A stretch of DNA of 64,000 nt from Ancylobacter novellus (GTDB lineage: Bacteria > Pseudomonadota > Alphaproteobacteria > Rhizobiales > Xanthobacteraceae): NCBI GenBank assembly GCA_003241485.1, contig QFQD01000017.1, positions 101,597 through 165,596 on the forward strand. The letters are read 5' to 3'. A model generated the notes under the pieces. That model was not told where the DNA came from, searched no databases, and saw nothing but the letters and a program-made list of their open reading frames with translations. Of this stretch, positions 26,205 to 35,026 are shown one piece after another. Made by a program: the position numbers and the translations under genes. Numbering within the stretch: position 1 is the stretch's first letter; the number at the start of each line of letters is the position of its first letter.

Positions 26205-27446
26205 TCAGCCCGTCGTGACGCCCAGCCGTGCGGCGATCTTGGCATAGCCATCGCGCAGCAGGCCGACCATCAGTTCGTAGGCACCATCCATGGCGCGCCG
26301 CCAGAGAGGCCCCTCGGCGACGCCCTCCGCCGCGACAAGCGGCACTTCCAGCGCAATCTGGTCGCCGCGCGAAATCTCCAGCCGCGCCAGCTCGGCGCCC
26401 TTCTGGACAGGAGCGTGTATGGGCCCTTCATAACGGATGCGCGCGGTCACTCGCTCGTCGCCATTGCGCGGCACCAGCAGCCTTATGGCGCTCGTGCCCG
26501 TGAGCGGCACGCCGCCGCTCTGGCCGCCATAGATCGTCGCCTCGCCGACGATCTGGCCGGCCTCGAACAGGGCGCGGGATTCAAATGAGCGGAATCCCCA
26601 TTCGAGCAGCTTGCGCGCGTCTTCCGCCCTCTCCTTCTCGGTCTTCTCTCCCAGAAGCACCACGACGAGGCGCTGGTCGCCCTGCACCGCCGACCCGACG
26701 AGATTAAAACCGGCCTCCTTGAGATACCCGGTCTGGAAGCCGTCCGCTCCAAGGCTCATGGCCAGGAGCGGGTTGCGGTTGTTCTGCCGTATCTTGTTCC
26801 AGAGAAAATCCGGCTCGCTGTAGATCTTGTAGAGGTCGGGATAGCTGCGAATGATGAAGCTGGCGAGTTTCGCGAGATCGCGCGCCGTCGTCTTCTGGTC
26901 CGGATCGGACAGGCCGTTGGAATTGTGGAAGCTCGACCCGGTCATGCCGATGCGCTTGGCTTCCTCGTTCATCTTGACCGAGAAGCCCAGCTCGTTGCCG
27001 GCAATACCTTCCGCCAGCACGATGGTCGCATCGTTGCCGGAGGGAATTATCGCGCCGCGCAACAGGTCGCTGACCTTGATGGAGGTGTTCAGGCCGGCGA
27101 ACATCGTTGCGCCGCCGGAGGGGGCTCCTCCCCGGCGCCAGGCATATTCGCTAACCTTGAACTCGGTGTCAGGCGACAACCGGCCTTCTTCGATTTCGCG
27201 GAAGACAACAGCGACCGCCATCATCTTGGCGACGCTGCCGGGAAAATTCGGGGTATCAGCCGCACGCTCGAACAGCACGGTCCCGCTGTCATAATCCAGC
27301 AGGATGGCTTGCGGCGCGGCAATCGTGGGGGGCTGGGATTGGGCCGAGGCCGGCACGACCAGGCCGACAAGGAGCAGTGTGCAGATGCCGCTCTTCAGCA
27401 GGCCGGCCAGCCGCCTGCCCTGCCGATATTTTCCTGCGCGCGCCAT
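26205..27446 (-). CDS. D-alanyl-D-alanine carboxypeptidase (PBP5/6 family, S11)
   Basis: Periplasmic penicillin-binding protein that trims the terminal D-Ala from peptidoglycan stem peptides. The 413 residues start with a signal peptide (about 1-36, cleaved after PASAQ). Ser71-x-x-Lys74 (SVAK) and Ser136-Gly-Asn138 (SGN) are intact. The third motif, normally KTG, reads QTG at 238-240 (GADGFQTGYLKEAG), an unusual replacement of the lysine. The C-terminal beta domain is present. It is preceded by rlpA and followed by tmk in a conserved cell-envelope order. Confidence 0.92.
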   Translation of the reverse strand: MARAGKYRQGRRLAGLLKSGICTLLLVGLVVPASAQSQPPTIAAPQAILLDYDSGTVLFERAADTPNFPGSVAKMMAVAVVFREIEEGRLSPDTEFKVSEYAWRRGGAPSGGATMFAGLNTSIKVSDLLRGAIIPSGNDATIVLAEGIAGNELGFSVKMNEEAKRIGMTGSSFHNSNGLSDPDQKTTARDLAKLASFIIRSYPDLYKIYSEPDFLWNKIRQNNRNPLLAMSLGADGFQTGYLKEAGFNLVGSAVQGDQRLVVVLLGEKTEKERAEDARKLLEWGFRSFESRALFEAGQIVGEATIYGGQSGGVPLTGTSAIRLLVPRNGDERVTARIRYEGPIHAPVQKGAELARLEISRGDQIALEVPLVAAEGVAEGPLWRRAMDGAYELMVGLLRDGYAKIAARLGVTTG

Positions 27447-27518
27447 CGTCAAACGAGCCTCCTGCACGAGGCGAGAGTTATCAGCCGTCGGCACGCACGG
27501 CAATGCAGCAATAGGCGG

Positions 27519-28577
27519 TCAGTAAAGTCCACGTCCCGTGTCGACCGGCGTGGCGCCCCCTGTGGCGGCATAGCCCATTACCGGCTGAGCACCGACAATC
27601 CACCCGGTGGGGGCCGCATTGGACTCGCCGACAATCGGCGCGGCGCGGACAGGCGCGACCGGCTGCGCGCTGGCAACCTTCACACCATAGGGCGCCACGC
27701 TGGCGCTCTGCACCGGGCGGGGCTTGGCAGCGGCAGGGCGCTGAGCCGCCGCCACGCGAACCGGGGCGACAGGAGCCGGGGCAAGCGTCTCGGGTTCGAC
27801 AGGAGCCTGTGCCACGTCCATCTCAGGCGTATCGCCCAGATCGAAGGGGCGGCTCGGCGGCAACGGAACATCGGCGGCCGCAACTGCCGTGCCCGCGCGG
27901 ATCGGCACGGGTGCGGCAGAAGCCAGCATGACGGTGGGCGCCGGGGCGCCGTTCTGGCGCAGCGTTGCCGCGAGCTGGATATCGTCGGAGCCTTCGAGCG
28001 GCGCGCGGCCGACATATTCGACCCGCACGCGGGCCGTACCCTTGCCCTTGAAGCCGAGCAGATCGGCGGCGCGCTGCGATACGTCGATCAGGCGGTTGCC
28101 ATGATACGGGCCGCGATCATTGACGCGCACCACCATGGAGCGGCCATTGTCCACATTCGTCACGCGCACATAGGACGGCATGGGAAGGGTCGGATGTGCG
28201 GCGGCGATGGAGTGCATGTCGAACACTTCGCCATTCGCCGTCAGGCGGCCGTGGAAATCGTCGCCATACCAGGAAGCGAGGCCTTCGGCCTTGTATTTGG
28301 TGGGCTCGGTGGGGACGTAGGTCTTGCCCGCGACAACATAGGGCTTGCCGACCCGGTAGGTGCCGCCGCCCTTGGGAACCGGCTGACCCATGGCCACCAC
28401 GCGCGGGCTGGCCGAAACGCCGTATTTCGGATCGATCCTGCTGGAGAGCTTTTCCGAGCCGGTGCAGTTCGCCACGAGCAGACCGACACCGCAAAGCGCG
28501 ACGACGCGACCGACGACAGCGAGACCCTGGCGCGCCGGCAAGCCGGCAGCTCGAGTTTCAGCAGAATTCGTCCCCAT
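27519..28577 (-). CDS. rlpA: Septal ring lytic transglycosylase / rare lipoprotein A (RlpA)
   Basis: Outer-membrane lipoprotein of the RlpA double-psi beta-barrel family; the Pseudomonas enzyme cleaves naked glycan strands at the septum. The 352 residues have a hydrophobic N-terminal segment ending in a lipobox (LLVANC, near residue 36), then the DPBB domain (GLASWYGDDFHGRLTANGE ... RVNDRGPYHGNRLID) with the conserved Asp of the active site. The rest is a Pro/Ala-rich disordered tail with no SPOR domain recognisable. ATG 28577 keeps the lipobox. It heads the rlpA-dac-tmk-holB-metG chain. Confidence 0.92.
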   Translation of the reverse strand: MGTNSAETRAAGLPARQGLAVVGRVVALCGVGLLVANCTGSEKLSSRIDPKYGVSASPRVVAMGQPVPKGGGTYRVGKPYVVAGKTYVPTEPTKYKAEGLASWYGDDFHGRLTANGEVFDMHSIAAAHPTLPMPSYVRVTNVDNGRSMVVRVNDRGPYHGNRLIDVSQRAADLLGFKGKGTARVRVEYVGRAPLEGSDDIQLAATLRQNGAPAPTVMLASAAPVPIRAGTAVAAADVPLPPSRPFDLGDTPEMDVAQAPVEPETLAPAPVAPVRVAAAQRPAAAKPRPVQSASVAPYGVKVASAQPVAPVRAAPIVGESNAAPTGWIVGAQPVMGYAATGGATPVDTGRGLY

Positions 28578-28825
28578 GCACCCCGACCACTCTGTGAGCG
28601 CCCTCTCCTGCCCTCGTGCCGGTCTCGGCTCGTTTGGCAGGGATCGACGCACCTCACCCGAAATTACGAGAAGTCTAACCCGCAATTCCATTCTCCGTCT
28701 CCCAAGAGGCTGTGGGAGTAGGGCAGAAATGCGGCGAACATTACATTATGGTAAAGGAAGGGTAACTGACGGTCGTGCCTGCCAAATCTGCCGGAGGTAT
28801 GTCGGGGTTGGTCATGATGCCGCCA
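28578..28825 (-). promoter_or_regulatory. rlpA upstream region
   Basis: 248 nt between the ABC permease stop and rlpA. On the minus strand it holds an AT-rich stretch with CATAAT near 28745-28752, a possible -10. It also holds an inverted repeat CTCCCA/TGGGAG (28699-28704 and 28713-28718) that would form a leader hairpin. No gene is seen. Confidence 0.35.
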
Positions 28826-30079
28826 TCATGAGCGCAACGCCGACGCCGGCGACTGGCGGTAGGCAAGCAATGCCGGCACGCTGGCGACGATGCCGGTCAC
28901 CGCCAGCAGCAGCGCAAGGCGAACGAGATCGGCCGTCATGAAGGCGACGGGAAGGGAAAAGCCGCTGGCGACGCTGAAGAGCGAGGAAAGCGCGCGTGCG
29001 CCGGCGTAGCCGATGCCGAATCCGCAAAGAAGTCCGCTGCCTGCGATCAGCAGCACCTCCCCCCAGACAATGCCGAAGATGGCGAGGCGCGGGGCGCCGA
29101 GGGCGCGCAGGGCACCGATCTGCCGACGCCGCTGCACCACGTGGACAGTGACCACCAGAAGGATCGCCGCGCCGACGAGGCCTTGCGCGCCGGCGGCGAC
29201 GACCGACAGAATGGTGCGCACATCCCCAAGTGTCGCATAGAGGCGGGTCAGCACTTCGCCAGGAAAAACCGCCAGCGTGTGCTCGGATCGATATTGCTGT
29301 CGCAGTTTGTAGGCATCGGCGATCGTCCGCGGCTTGACGATGATCGCCGGCACGCCGGGTGCCGCAGGATCCGCAATAAGGGCGGCGTTCAGCGGGGCCT
29401 CGAGGGCGTGTGAGGCATCTTCGTGAGCCTCGCCGGCGCGAAGGAACGGGTTGGTTCCAGCGACAGTGACTGCCGGCTCATCATGATGATGGGCGAGCCA
29501 TACGGTTTCAATGGGCACCAGCACGGCCCGGTCCCAGGCCGTTCCTGTGGGCTGGAGGCGCCCGACGACGGTGTAGGTGATTTCGGTGTGCGTGCCGCCG
29601 GGTTCTCCGACTCGTCCGTGCTGCGGATGGAAATGGTCGCCGATGCGCATCCCCACCGCGGAACCGATCACCGCCTCACCGAGATGCCTGAAGTCGCGCC
29701 CCTCCCCGAGCCCGCCAAGCCCGTCGAGCAGTGTCGGGGTCGTTCCCACGATCGGGTAGCTGTCAATGAAATCGCCAAAGCCGACGGGCGCGGCCCATTT
29801 CACACGCGGATCAGCCACGAGACCGGCAAGCACCGTACCGGGCACAAGCGGCAGCGGTGCCGCCTGGAGGAACACGGCGGAGAGCACCAGCTGGGTTTCG
29901 CTGCCGGGCGCGCCGACCACGAGATCGAAGGCATCGGCGGCGCGGGCGCTGCCGAGCCGCAGCGCCCTCTCCTGCAGCGTGACGGCGACGCCGAGCCCGG
30001 TGGCGAGCGCGACGATCAGGATGATGGCGATGACGCCCGCCCAGTGGCGCCGGAGGTCGGAAGCAATGAAGCGCAGCAT
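28826..30079 (-). CDS. FtsX/MacB-type ABC transporter permease
   Basis: The 417 residues show an N-terminal membrane segment (IASDLRRHWAGVIAIILIVALATGLGVAV), a large periplasmic region of about 220 residues, and three C-terminal membrane segments in the FtsX domain. This is the LolCE/MacB layout used in mechanotransmission rather than import. It starts 4 nt after its ATPase gene. The periplasmic partner upstream suggests a dedicated extraction or delivery machine in the envelope; the substrate is unknown. Confidence 0.88.
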   Translation of the reverse strand: MLRFIASDLRRHWAGVIAIILIVALATGLGVAVTLQERALRLGSARAADAFDLVVGAPGSETQLVLSAVFLQAAPLPLVPGTVLAGLVADPRVKWAAPVGFGDFIDSYPIVGTTPTLLDGLGGLGEGRDFRHLGEAVIGSAVGMRIGDHFHPQHGRVGEPGGTHTEITYTVVGRLQPTGTAWDRAVLVPIETVWLAHHHDEPAVTVAGTNPFLRAGEAHEDASHALEAPLNAALIADPAAPGVPAIIVKPRTIADAYKLRQQYRSEHTLAVFPGEVLTRLYATLGDVRTILSVVAAGAQGLVGAAILLVVTVHVVQRRRQIGALRALGAPRLAIFGIVWGEVLLIAGSGLLCGFGIGYAGARALSSLFSVASGFSLPVAFMTADLVRLALLLAVTGIVASVPALLAYRQSPASALRS

Positions 30080-30083
30080 CCGC

Positions 30084-30764
30084 TCAGTCCTTCAGCCGGC
30101 CGGAATCGAGCCGAAGCACCCGGTCGAGCCGGTGGATGAGGCGCGCATCATGGCTGGCGACCAGCAGGGTCGCGCCGGCTTCGCGTGCCAGTTCGACCAG
30201 CAGGGCGGACACCAGCGCACCCGCCTCGGCGTCGAGGCTGGCGGTCGGCTCGTCGGCAACGATGATGGCGGGCCGCGCCGCCAGCGCCCGCGCGACGGCG
30301 ACGCGCTGCATCTGGCCACGCGACATGGTTTCGACCGGCTGGTCGTGCCGGGCGATGCCGACGCGCTCAAGCAGTCGCCGCGCGTCCTCCTGCGCGCCGG
30401 ACGGCAGCCGCAGATGGGCGAGGCGCCGCGGCAGCAGCACATTGTCGAGCGCCGACAGGCCGGGGAAGAGGTGGAAGTCCTGCATCACCAGCCCGACATG
30501 GGTCGCGCGCCAGCGGTCGCGAGCGCCCTCTCGCAGCGGCGCGAGGTCGATGCCGCTCCATGTGACGCTCCCCTGCGCCACACGCTCAAGGCCGGTGAGG
30601 ATGTTGATGAGGGTCGTCTTGCCGGAGCCCGACGGCCCCGTCAGCGCGACGAGTTCGCCGGCGGCGATGTCCAGCGCATCGATAGCGAGCGCGGGCATGT
30701 CGAGCCCGGGAAAGCGCTGTTCGACACCACGCAGACGCAGGGCGCCTCCTTTGTCACGCGGCAT
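30084..30764 (-). CDS. ABC transporter ATP-binding protein (LolD/MacB-like)
   Basis: The 226-residue ATPase has Walker A GPSGSGKTT, the Q loop in LVMQDFHLF, a slightly altered signature MSRGQMQRVAVA, Walker B IIVADEPTASLD, and the H loop VASHDARL. Sequence type and the FtsX-like permease beside it point to the type VII (MacB/LolCDE) group. Its start overlaps the end of the upstream exported-protein gene by 11 nt, so the three genes are translationally coupled. Confidence 0.92.
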   Translation of the reverse strand: MPRDKGGALRLRGVEQRFPGLDMPALAIDALDIAAGELVALTGPSGSGKTTLINILTGLERVAQGSVTWSGIDLAPLREGARDRWRATHVGLVMQDFHLFPGLSALDNVLLPRRLAHLRLPSGAQEDARRLLERVGIARHDQPVETMSRGQMQRVAVARALAARPAIIVADEPTASLDAEAGALVSALLVELAREAGATLLVASHDARLIHRLDRVLRLDSGRLKD

Positions 30765-31203
30765 GGAAGCTCGCGCCTACAATGCGCAAAAGGCTGACGA
30801 AGCCGGTGGCCGGATCGGTCCAGGAGCCCACCTCCAGCGTACCGCGAACTTCGATCAGCGCATTGGCCTGCTCGAATGTCTGCGCAGCGGTGAGGCGGAT
30901 AACAACGATGTTGTCGGGCCAATCCGCATCAGACGAGCAGAAGGGGCAGATCGACATGGGAATTTCGGTCAACACGAAGAAGTCCGCCTCGGCTTTCAAA
31001 GGCGGCGCCATGTAGCCGCGCATGCTCACCGGCTGGCCGGCCAGCGACTTCACCTTGTCGGAAAAGGTGAGCCCCAGCACGCTGACCTTGCCGTAGAGCT
31101 CATCGAAGTCGAGCGTTGCGGCAGCTTCGGCCCCGCGCGGCCAGGCAAGGCCTGCGCCGAGAGCGATCAGCAGCGAACGTCGTGAGAGCGTGAGGCGAGG
31201 CAT
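30754..31203 (-). CDS. Exported protein with twin-arginine-type signal and a CPFC motif (DUF3299-like)
   Basis: The 149-residue protein begins with SRRSLLIALGAGLAW, which resembles a Tat signal although the motif is short. The mature part has SMRGYMAPPLKAEADFFVLT followed by MSICPFCSSDADWP, a CxxC in a fold that resembles DUF3299-type proteins. It precedes the LolD/MacB-like ATPase and overlaps it by 11 nt. The cysteine pair could bind metal or form a disulfide. I infer a periplasmic partner of the ABC pair; no substrate is known. Confidence 0.7.
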   Translation of the reverse strand: MPRLTLSRRSLLIALGAGLAWPRGAEAAATLDFDELYGKVSVLGLTFSDKVKSLAGQPVSMRGYMAPPLKAEADFFVLTEIPMSICPFCSSDADWPDNIVVIRLTAAQTFEQANALIEVRGTLEVGSWTDPATGFVSLLRIVGASFHAA

Positions 31204-31274
31204 GGGCAGATTTCCGTAGAACGCACCATCCGGCCCGACAATGATCGGGCCGGATGATCATAGCGTCAGTCGCG

Positions 31275-33017
31275 TTAGTTCTGCGTCGGCGAAAGCGCGA
31301 GCGTCTCGGCGATCACGCGGTAGACGTCGCTCTGTTCGAGATAGCCGCGGAAGCCTTCCGCGCCGGGGCCGACCGCCTGAAGGACGACATCATCCACCGC
31401 ATGGACGGCGGTATCGGACGAGCGCGGAATGTTGCCGGTGCGCAGGACCGCGCCGGGCACATCCTTGTAACGCTCATTGGCAACGTATTCCTTCTTCTCG
31501 TTCTGCACCGCCGGCTCGAACGGCCCTTCCATCTTCGGGCGGAAGGTCTCGTAATAGTCGGGGAAGTTGCTGGAGAAGATGGCGAGGCGGCGGGACACAT
31601 CGATCCGGTCGGGATAGCCGTCGCCGTTCTTGTCCTCATAGTTCGGGAAGCCGGCATCGGCATAGACGCCGACCTTCTCCCGCATCTCGGTGCCGGGCTT
31701 GTCGTCGTCGACAGTGCCGACGATGGAGACGCCATGCGTGTGATCGCCGGTCACGACAACGAGCGTGTCGGGGTGGGTCTTCACGAACTCCTGGGCCAGG
31801 CCGATCGCCTTGTCGAACTCGATGGTCTCGACCAGCGCGCGGTCCCAGTCCATGGGGTGGGACATCTTGTCGATGGAAGAGCCTTCCACCATCAGGAAGA
31901 AGCCTTCCGGGTTCTTCGAGAGCTGGTCGAGCGCGATCTTCGTCATCTCCACCAGGCCCGGCTGGTTCGGGAACTTGGATACGGTGCCCTTCTTCAGGAA
32001 ATCGCGGTCGAGTTCGGTGTCCAGATTGCCGGTGTGGAACAGGCCGAGGATCTTGCCCGAATTGGTGCCGGCAGCCGTGGCGAGCTCTGCCTTGTCGGTG
32101 GCGAGCGTATAGCCGGCGTCACGGAACAGCGCGATATAGTCCTTCTCATCCTTGCGCTTGGAGCCCGGCGTCGCCTTCGGCAGGAAATAGGCCGAACCGC
32201 CGCCGAGGATGATCTCCGGCTTCACCTCGAACAGCTGGTCGACGATGGCCGCCTTCTCCGCGCGCGCGCGAGTGTGGCCGACCACGGCCGCCGGCGTCGC
32301 ATCCTCGACCTCCGAGGTGACGACGAGGCCGATGGACTTCTTGCCGGTGCGGCGCAGCGCCTCGGCGATGTTCTCGACGCGGGGATCGTCGAACACGTCC
32401 TTGGTGCGGTCCGCATAGACGCCGATCGCGTTCACCGCGGTCTTGTGGCCGGTCATGTAGGCCGACATGGTGTTGGCGCTGTCGGTCGCGATGGCATTGG
32501 TAGCCGAGGTGCCGACGAAGGCGACCGGCGGGATGTCGTCGAGGTTCAGGCGGCCATTGGCCTTGCCTTCGGTCATGCCCTTCGACATGAGGCGGGCGCC
32601 GGTGCGGTGCGCGACGGAGAGGCCGTCGCCAAGGAAGAAGATGACGTTCTTGGCCTTGGGGGTCGCCGGCGTGCCGTAGACATCCCACGTCACCGTCTTC
32701 GTCTCGTTGCCGGCCTTGGCCTCGACCTTGTACGTGCCGGGCTTGGCGATGCGGGCGGCGCGCAGCAGCACGGCGGAGGCGTCGACGCCCTTTTCCTTTT
32801 CGATGAACTCGGGAGCCTTGCCGAGCACCTTCTCGGCCGGCTCACCATTGATGGTCACGCTGACATCGGCGGGCTGCACGACGGCGTCGAACTCGACCTT
32901 CAGGTCGAAGGGCGAGCCGGCGAGGATGGTCGCGCGGTCAAGCGGAAAGACCGTCGCTGCGTCGGCCGCAGCGATCAGGCACGTGGTAGCCGCGAGGGCC
33001 GCGAGCAGTCTGCGCAT
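31275..33017 (-). CDS. Alkaline phosphatase (PhoA superfamily), exported
   Basis: Periplasmic phosphomonoesterase of 580 residues. A signal peptide (about 1-20) is followed by an extra beta-type N-terminal domain (about 25-115) and the alkaline phosphatase core. Metal ligand Asp131 lies in FFLGDGLSVAH, and the nucleophile is probably Ser180 in AIATDSANTMSAYMTGHK. Later metal-binding segments are VVTGDHTHG and MVEGSSIDKMSHP. It is longer than E. coli PhoA because of the N-terminal domain. No Pho box was recognised. It is followed after 71 nt by the DUF3299-like/ABC operon. Confidence 0.93.
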   Translation of the reverse strand: MRRLLAALAATTCLIAAADAATVFPLDRATILAGSPFDLKVEFDAVVQPADVSVTINGEPAEKVLGKAPEFIEKEKGVDASAVLLRAARIAKPGTYKVEAKAGNETKTVTWDVYGTPATPKAKNVIFFLGDGLSVAHRTGARLMSKGMTEGKANGRLNLDDIPPVAFVGTSATNAIATDSANTMSAYMTGHKTAVNAIGVYADRTKDVFDDPRVENIAEALRRTGKKSIGLVVTSEVEDATPAAVVGHTRARAEKAAIVDQLFEVKPEIILGGGSAYFLPKATPGSKRKDEKDYIALFRDAGYTLATDKAELATAAGTNSGKILGLFHTGNLDTELDRDFLKKGTVSKFPNQPGLVEMTKIALDQLSKNPEGFFLMVEGSSIDKMSHPMDWDRALVETIEFDKAIGLAQEFVKTHPDTLVVVTGDHTHGVSIVGTVDDDKPGTEMREKVGVYADAGFPNYEDKNGDGYPDRIDVSRRLAIFSSNFPDYYETFRPKMEGPFEPAVQNEKKEYVANERYKDVPGAVLRTGNIPRSSDTAVHAVDDVVLQAVGPGAEGFRGYLEQSDVYRVIAETLALSPTQN

Positions 33018-33108
33018 CCCAGTATCTCCCCAAGGACGTTGATCGGCCCTCGGTAGTCGGGCCAGATGTCATTGGGATGACTTGTCGCGGGCGACGCAGC
33101 CCTGCGCG

Positions 33109-33513
33109 TCAGGCGCGAGCCGTCTTCCCCTTGGCCCTCAAGAGGGCGTCGATGCTCAGCGGGCCGGGACCGGACACGGCGAGATAGAGAAAGATGAAGC
33201 AGAACAGGATGGCGGCGACGCCACCATTCTGCGCCGGGAAGAAACTCTGCGGCGCATGCCGTAGAAAATAGGCAAACGCCATCAGTCCGGAGAGCACGAA
33301 AGCCGAAAGCCGCGACTGGAAGCCGACCAGAAGGGTGAAGCCGAGCACCAGTTCCAGAACGCCGGCGGTCCAGGGCAGGGAACCGACCGGCGGCACGGAG
33401 GGCGCGGCCGGGAAATACAAAACCTTCTGCGTGCCGTAGCTGAACAGGACCAGGGCGGAAATGACGCGCAGCAGGCTGAGAAAATAGGGGCGGGTCGCGT
33501 CAACCGACGGCAT
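33109..33513 (-). CDS. DoxX-family membrane protein
   Basis: A 134-residue inner-membrane protein with four predicted helices. It carries the DoxX features SLLRVISALVLFSYGTQKVL at the start and TAGVLELVLGFTLLVGF in the second helix. DoxX-like proteins are associated with redox or thiosulfate functions in some organisms, but most are uncharacterised. ATG 33513 (MPSVDATRPY) is preferred to an upstream frame rich in arginine. It lies 91 nt upstream of the phosphatase on the same strand. Confidence 0.82.
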   Translation of the reverse strand: MPSVDATRPYFLSLLRVISALVLFSYGTQKVLYFPAAPSVPPVGSLPWTAGVLELVLGFTLLVGFQSRLSAFVLSGLMAFAYFLRHAPQSFFPAQNGGVAAILFCFIFLYLAVSGPGPLSIDALLRAKGKTARA

Positions 33514-33646
33514 GGCGAGATTCCCTTTTAGGAATGGAAGGAACCGCCTCGTACCATCCGCCCTGCGCCGCCTCCTACACAAGCGTGTGAGAGCGCCTAC
33601 GCCTATTGGAGTAGCGCACGGTCATCGATCGACATCGCCCCAGCCG

Positions 33647-33979
33647 TCAGATCTTCACGTCGCCGGTCCCCGTGCTGCTTCCCGGCGTCTGGGGCGCAGG
33701 GGTGGTGCCGGGCGCTTCGGAAGCGACGCCGGCCTTTGGCTTGTCGCGACGGATGATGATGTCGCCATTGTCCTGCACTTCCGGCATCGAATAGGGGATG
33801 AAGCCGGAGATGTAGTCCAGCGCCTTCGTGGTGGCCTCGGAAAGGGTCTTCTCGATGCGGTCGAAGGTCGTCGGCGGTTCGGTCGACTGGCCGGTGGCCT
33901 GCGCGAGCGCGCCGTGCGACGCGGTCGCAAGCAGCAGCGAGACGGCAAGGCCCATAGCGGCGGAAGATTTCGTGGTCAT
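33647..33979 (-). CDS. Small exported protein of unknown function
   Basis: The 110-residue product has a signal peptide (LAVSLLLATASHGALAQ), a short amphipathic helix region (TFDRIEKTLSEATTKALDYIS) and a Pro/Ser/Gly-rich tail. I recognise no family. It follows the 202-residue membrane protein gene by 32 nt on the same strand and probably shares its transcript. Confidence 0.6.
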   Translation of the reverse strand: MTTKSSAAMGLAVSLLLATASHGALAQATGQSTEPPTTFDRIEKTLSEATTKALDYISGFIPYSMPEVQDNGDIIIRRDKPKAGVASEAPGTTPAPQTPGSSTGTGDVKI

Positions 33980-34011
33980 GGCCGTTTTCCTCTCAGGGAT
34001 GACGCAGAGGC

Positions 34012-34620
34012 TCAGTTGATTTTCAGCACCACGCGTTCGGAGCGCCGACGCATCCCGACAACGACGAGCAGCAGCAGGAAGATCCAGAAATTCAACTTAT
34101 TGGCCAGCCATCCCGTATAGAAGAACAGATAGACTGTGGCATACGCCCCCCAGAACAGGATCACGACGTTGCGCAGGCCGTTCGCGAAGGCGCGGCGCGT
34201 GCGATAGGTCAGGACGGGCACGTAGAATACCGCGCCGCCAAGCACCAGCACGGCGAGCCCGGCAAGGCTCGGCAGCCGGCCGGAGAACGGCCAGACAAGT
34301 ATGGCCGAAAGGTCATAGGCGAACGGATTGGCCGGTCCGGCGAGAAACTGGCCGAAGCCCATGTCCCAGGGGCCGTCCTTGCGGAAAATCTCACCGGGAT
34401 CGAGCAGCCCCACATGGACATTGGTCCACAGGATGATGCCGCCGGCGAAGGCGCCGACCGTCAGGGACAGCAGCTCGATATAGGGTGTCGCCGGCAACTG
34501 GCAGTCCTGCACGGCATTGATCGCCCGGCAGGAGGCTGCGAGTACCGCGAACGGAAACACTAGCAGCGCTGCCGCCTGGATCACCAGACCGATGGCCGAT
34601 AGCGCGAGCTCGCTTCCCAT
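34012..34620 (-). CDS. Polytopic inner-membrane protein of unknown function
   Basis: The 202 residues contain about five hydrophobic segments: LSAIGLVIQAAALLVFPFAV, LLSLTVGAFAGGIILW, LAGLAVLVLGGAVFYV, VVILFWGAYATVYLFFY, and a C-terminal LNFWIFLLLLVVVGM. Two cysteines (CRAINAVQDC) follow the first helix and may be periplasmic. I recognise no named family. It lies in the run of small envelope genes downstream of the TPR gene. Confidence 0.65.
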   Translation of the reverse strand: MGSELALSAIGLVIQAAALLVFPFAVLAASCRAINAVQDCQLPATPYIELLSLTVGAFAGGIILWTNVHVGLLDPGEIFRKDGPWDMGFGQFLAGPANPFAYDLSAILVWPFSGRLPSLAGLAVLVLGGAVFYVPVLTYRTRRAFANGLRNVVILFWGAYATVYLFFYTGWLANKLNFWIFLLLLVVVGMRRRSERVVLKIN

Positions 34621-34676
34621 GTCCCTTCCCGTTCGCGAGGTCGAGCCTGTTTAGATCGCACAGGCCCGTTCAGATA

Positions 34677-34928
34677 TCAGAGCCGGCAGTTCTGCGACGG
34701 ACCTTTTGCCGGGTCGACGCAATTGCCAGGCATGGAGCGCGCCGGCGTCTCGGCATCAAAGGTGCGACCGATGATATCGGTCGCTTTCAACACCGACCAG
34801 ATTAGCATCAGAACCACGATTAGGGCAACGATTCCAACGACTACGAAGCGTGCGCGGTATAGGATCAGGACCACGGCAATGGCCAGCGGAAGCAGAACGA
34901 ATCCGACAACGAACAGCGTCTCTAGCAT
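34677..34928 (-). CDS. Small two-helix membrane protein
   Basis: The 83 residues form two hydrophobic helices (LFVVGFVLLPLAIAVVLILY and FVVVGIVALIVVLMLIWSVL) and a short tail with a CVDPAKGPSQNC pair of cysteines, which may face the periplasm. No family is recognised. It lies between the TPR protein and the 202-residue membrane protein, on the same strand, with a gap of 98 nt to the TPR gene. Confidence 0.6.
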   Translation of the reverse strand: MLETLFVVGFVLLPLAIAVVLILYRARFVVVGIVALIVVLMLIWSVLKATDIIGRTFDAETPARSMPGNCVDPAKGPSQNCRL

Positions 34929-35026
34929 TCCGCCGGAATCCCGAAGCGATGGTCGGGCGAGAGGTACCCGCCCTGCCCTCCTTACGGCGGCAGGCGACCA
35001 AAGGAAAGGCTGAAGCGGCGGCGGAG

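Noticed and set aside
26925..28721. A 598-codon plus-strand frame opposite the carboxypeptidase and rlpA
   Set aside because: Antisense frame with no homology features; the minus-strand genes carry clear motifs.
28680..28750. A tRNA gene upstream of rlpA
   Set aside because: The inverted repeat at 28699-28718 does not extend into a cloverleaf, and no T-loop or anticodon arm is visible.
31254..33056. A 600-codon plus-strand frame opposite the alkaline phosphatase
   Set aside because: It mirrors the codons of the phosphatase on the opposite strand and has no domain or plausible start site.
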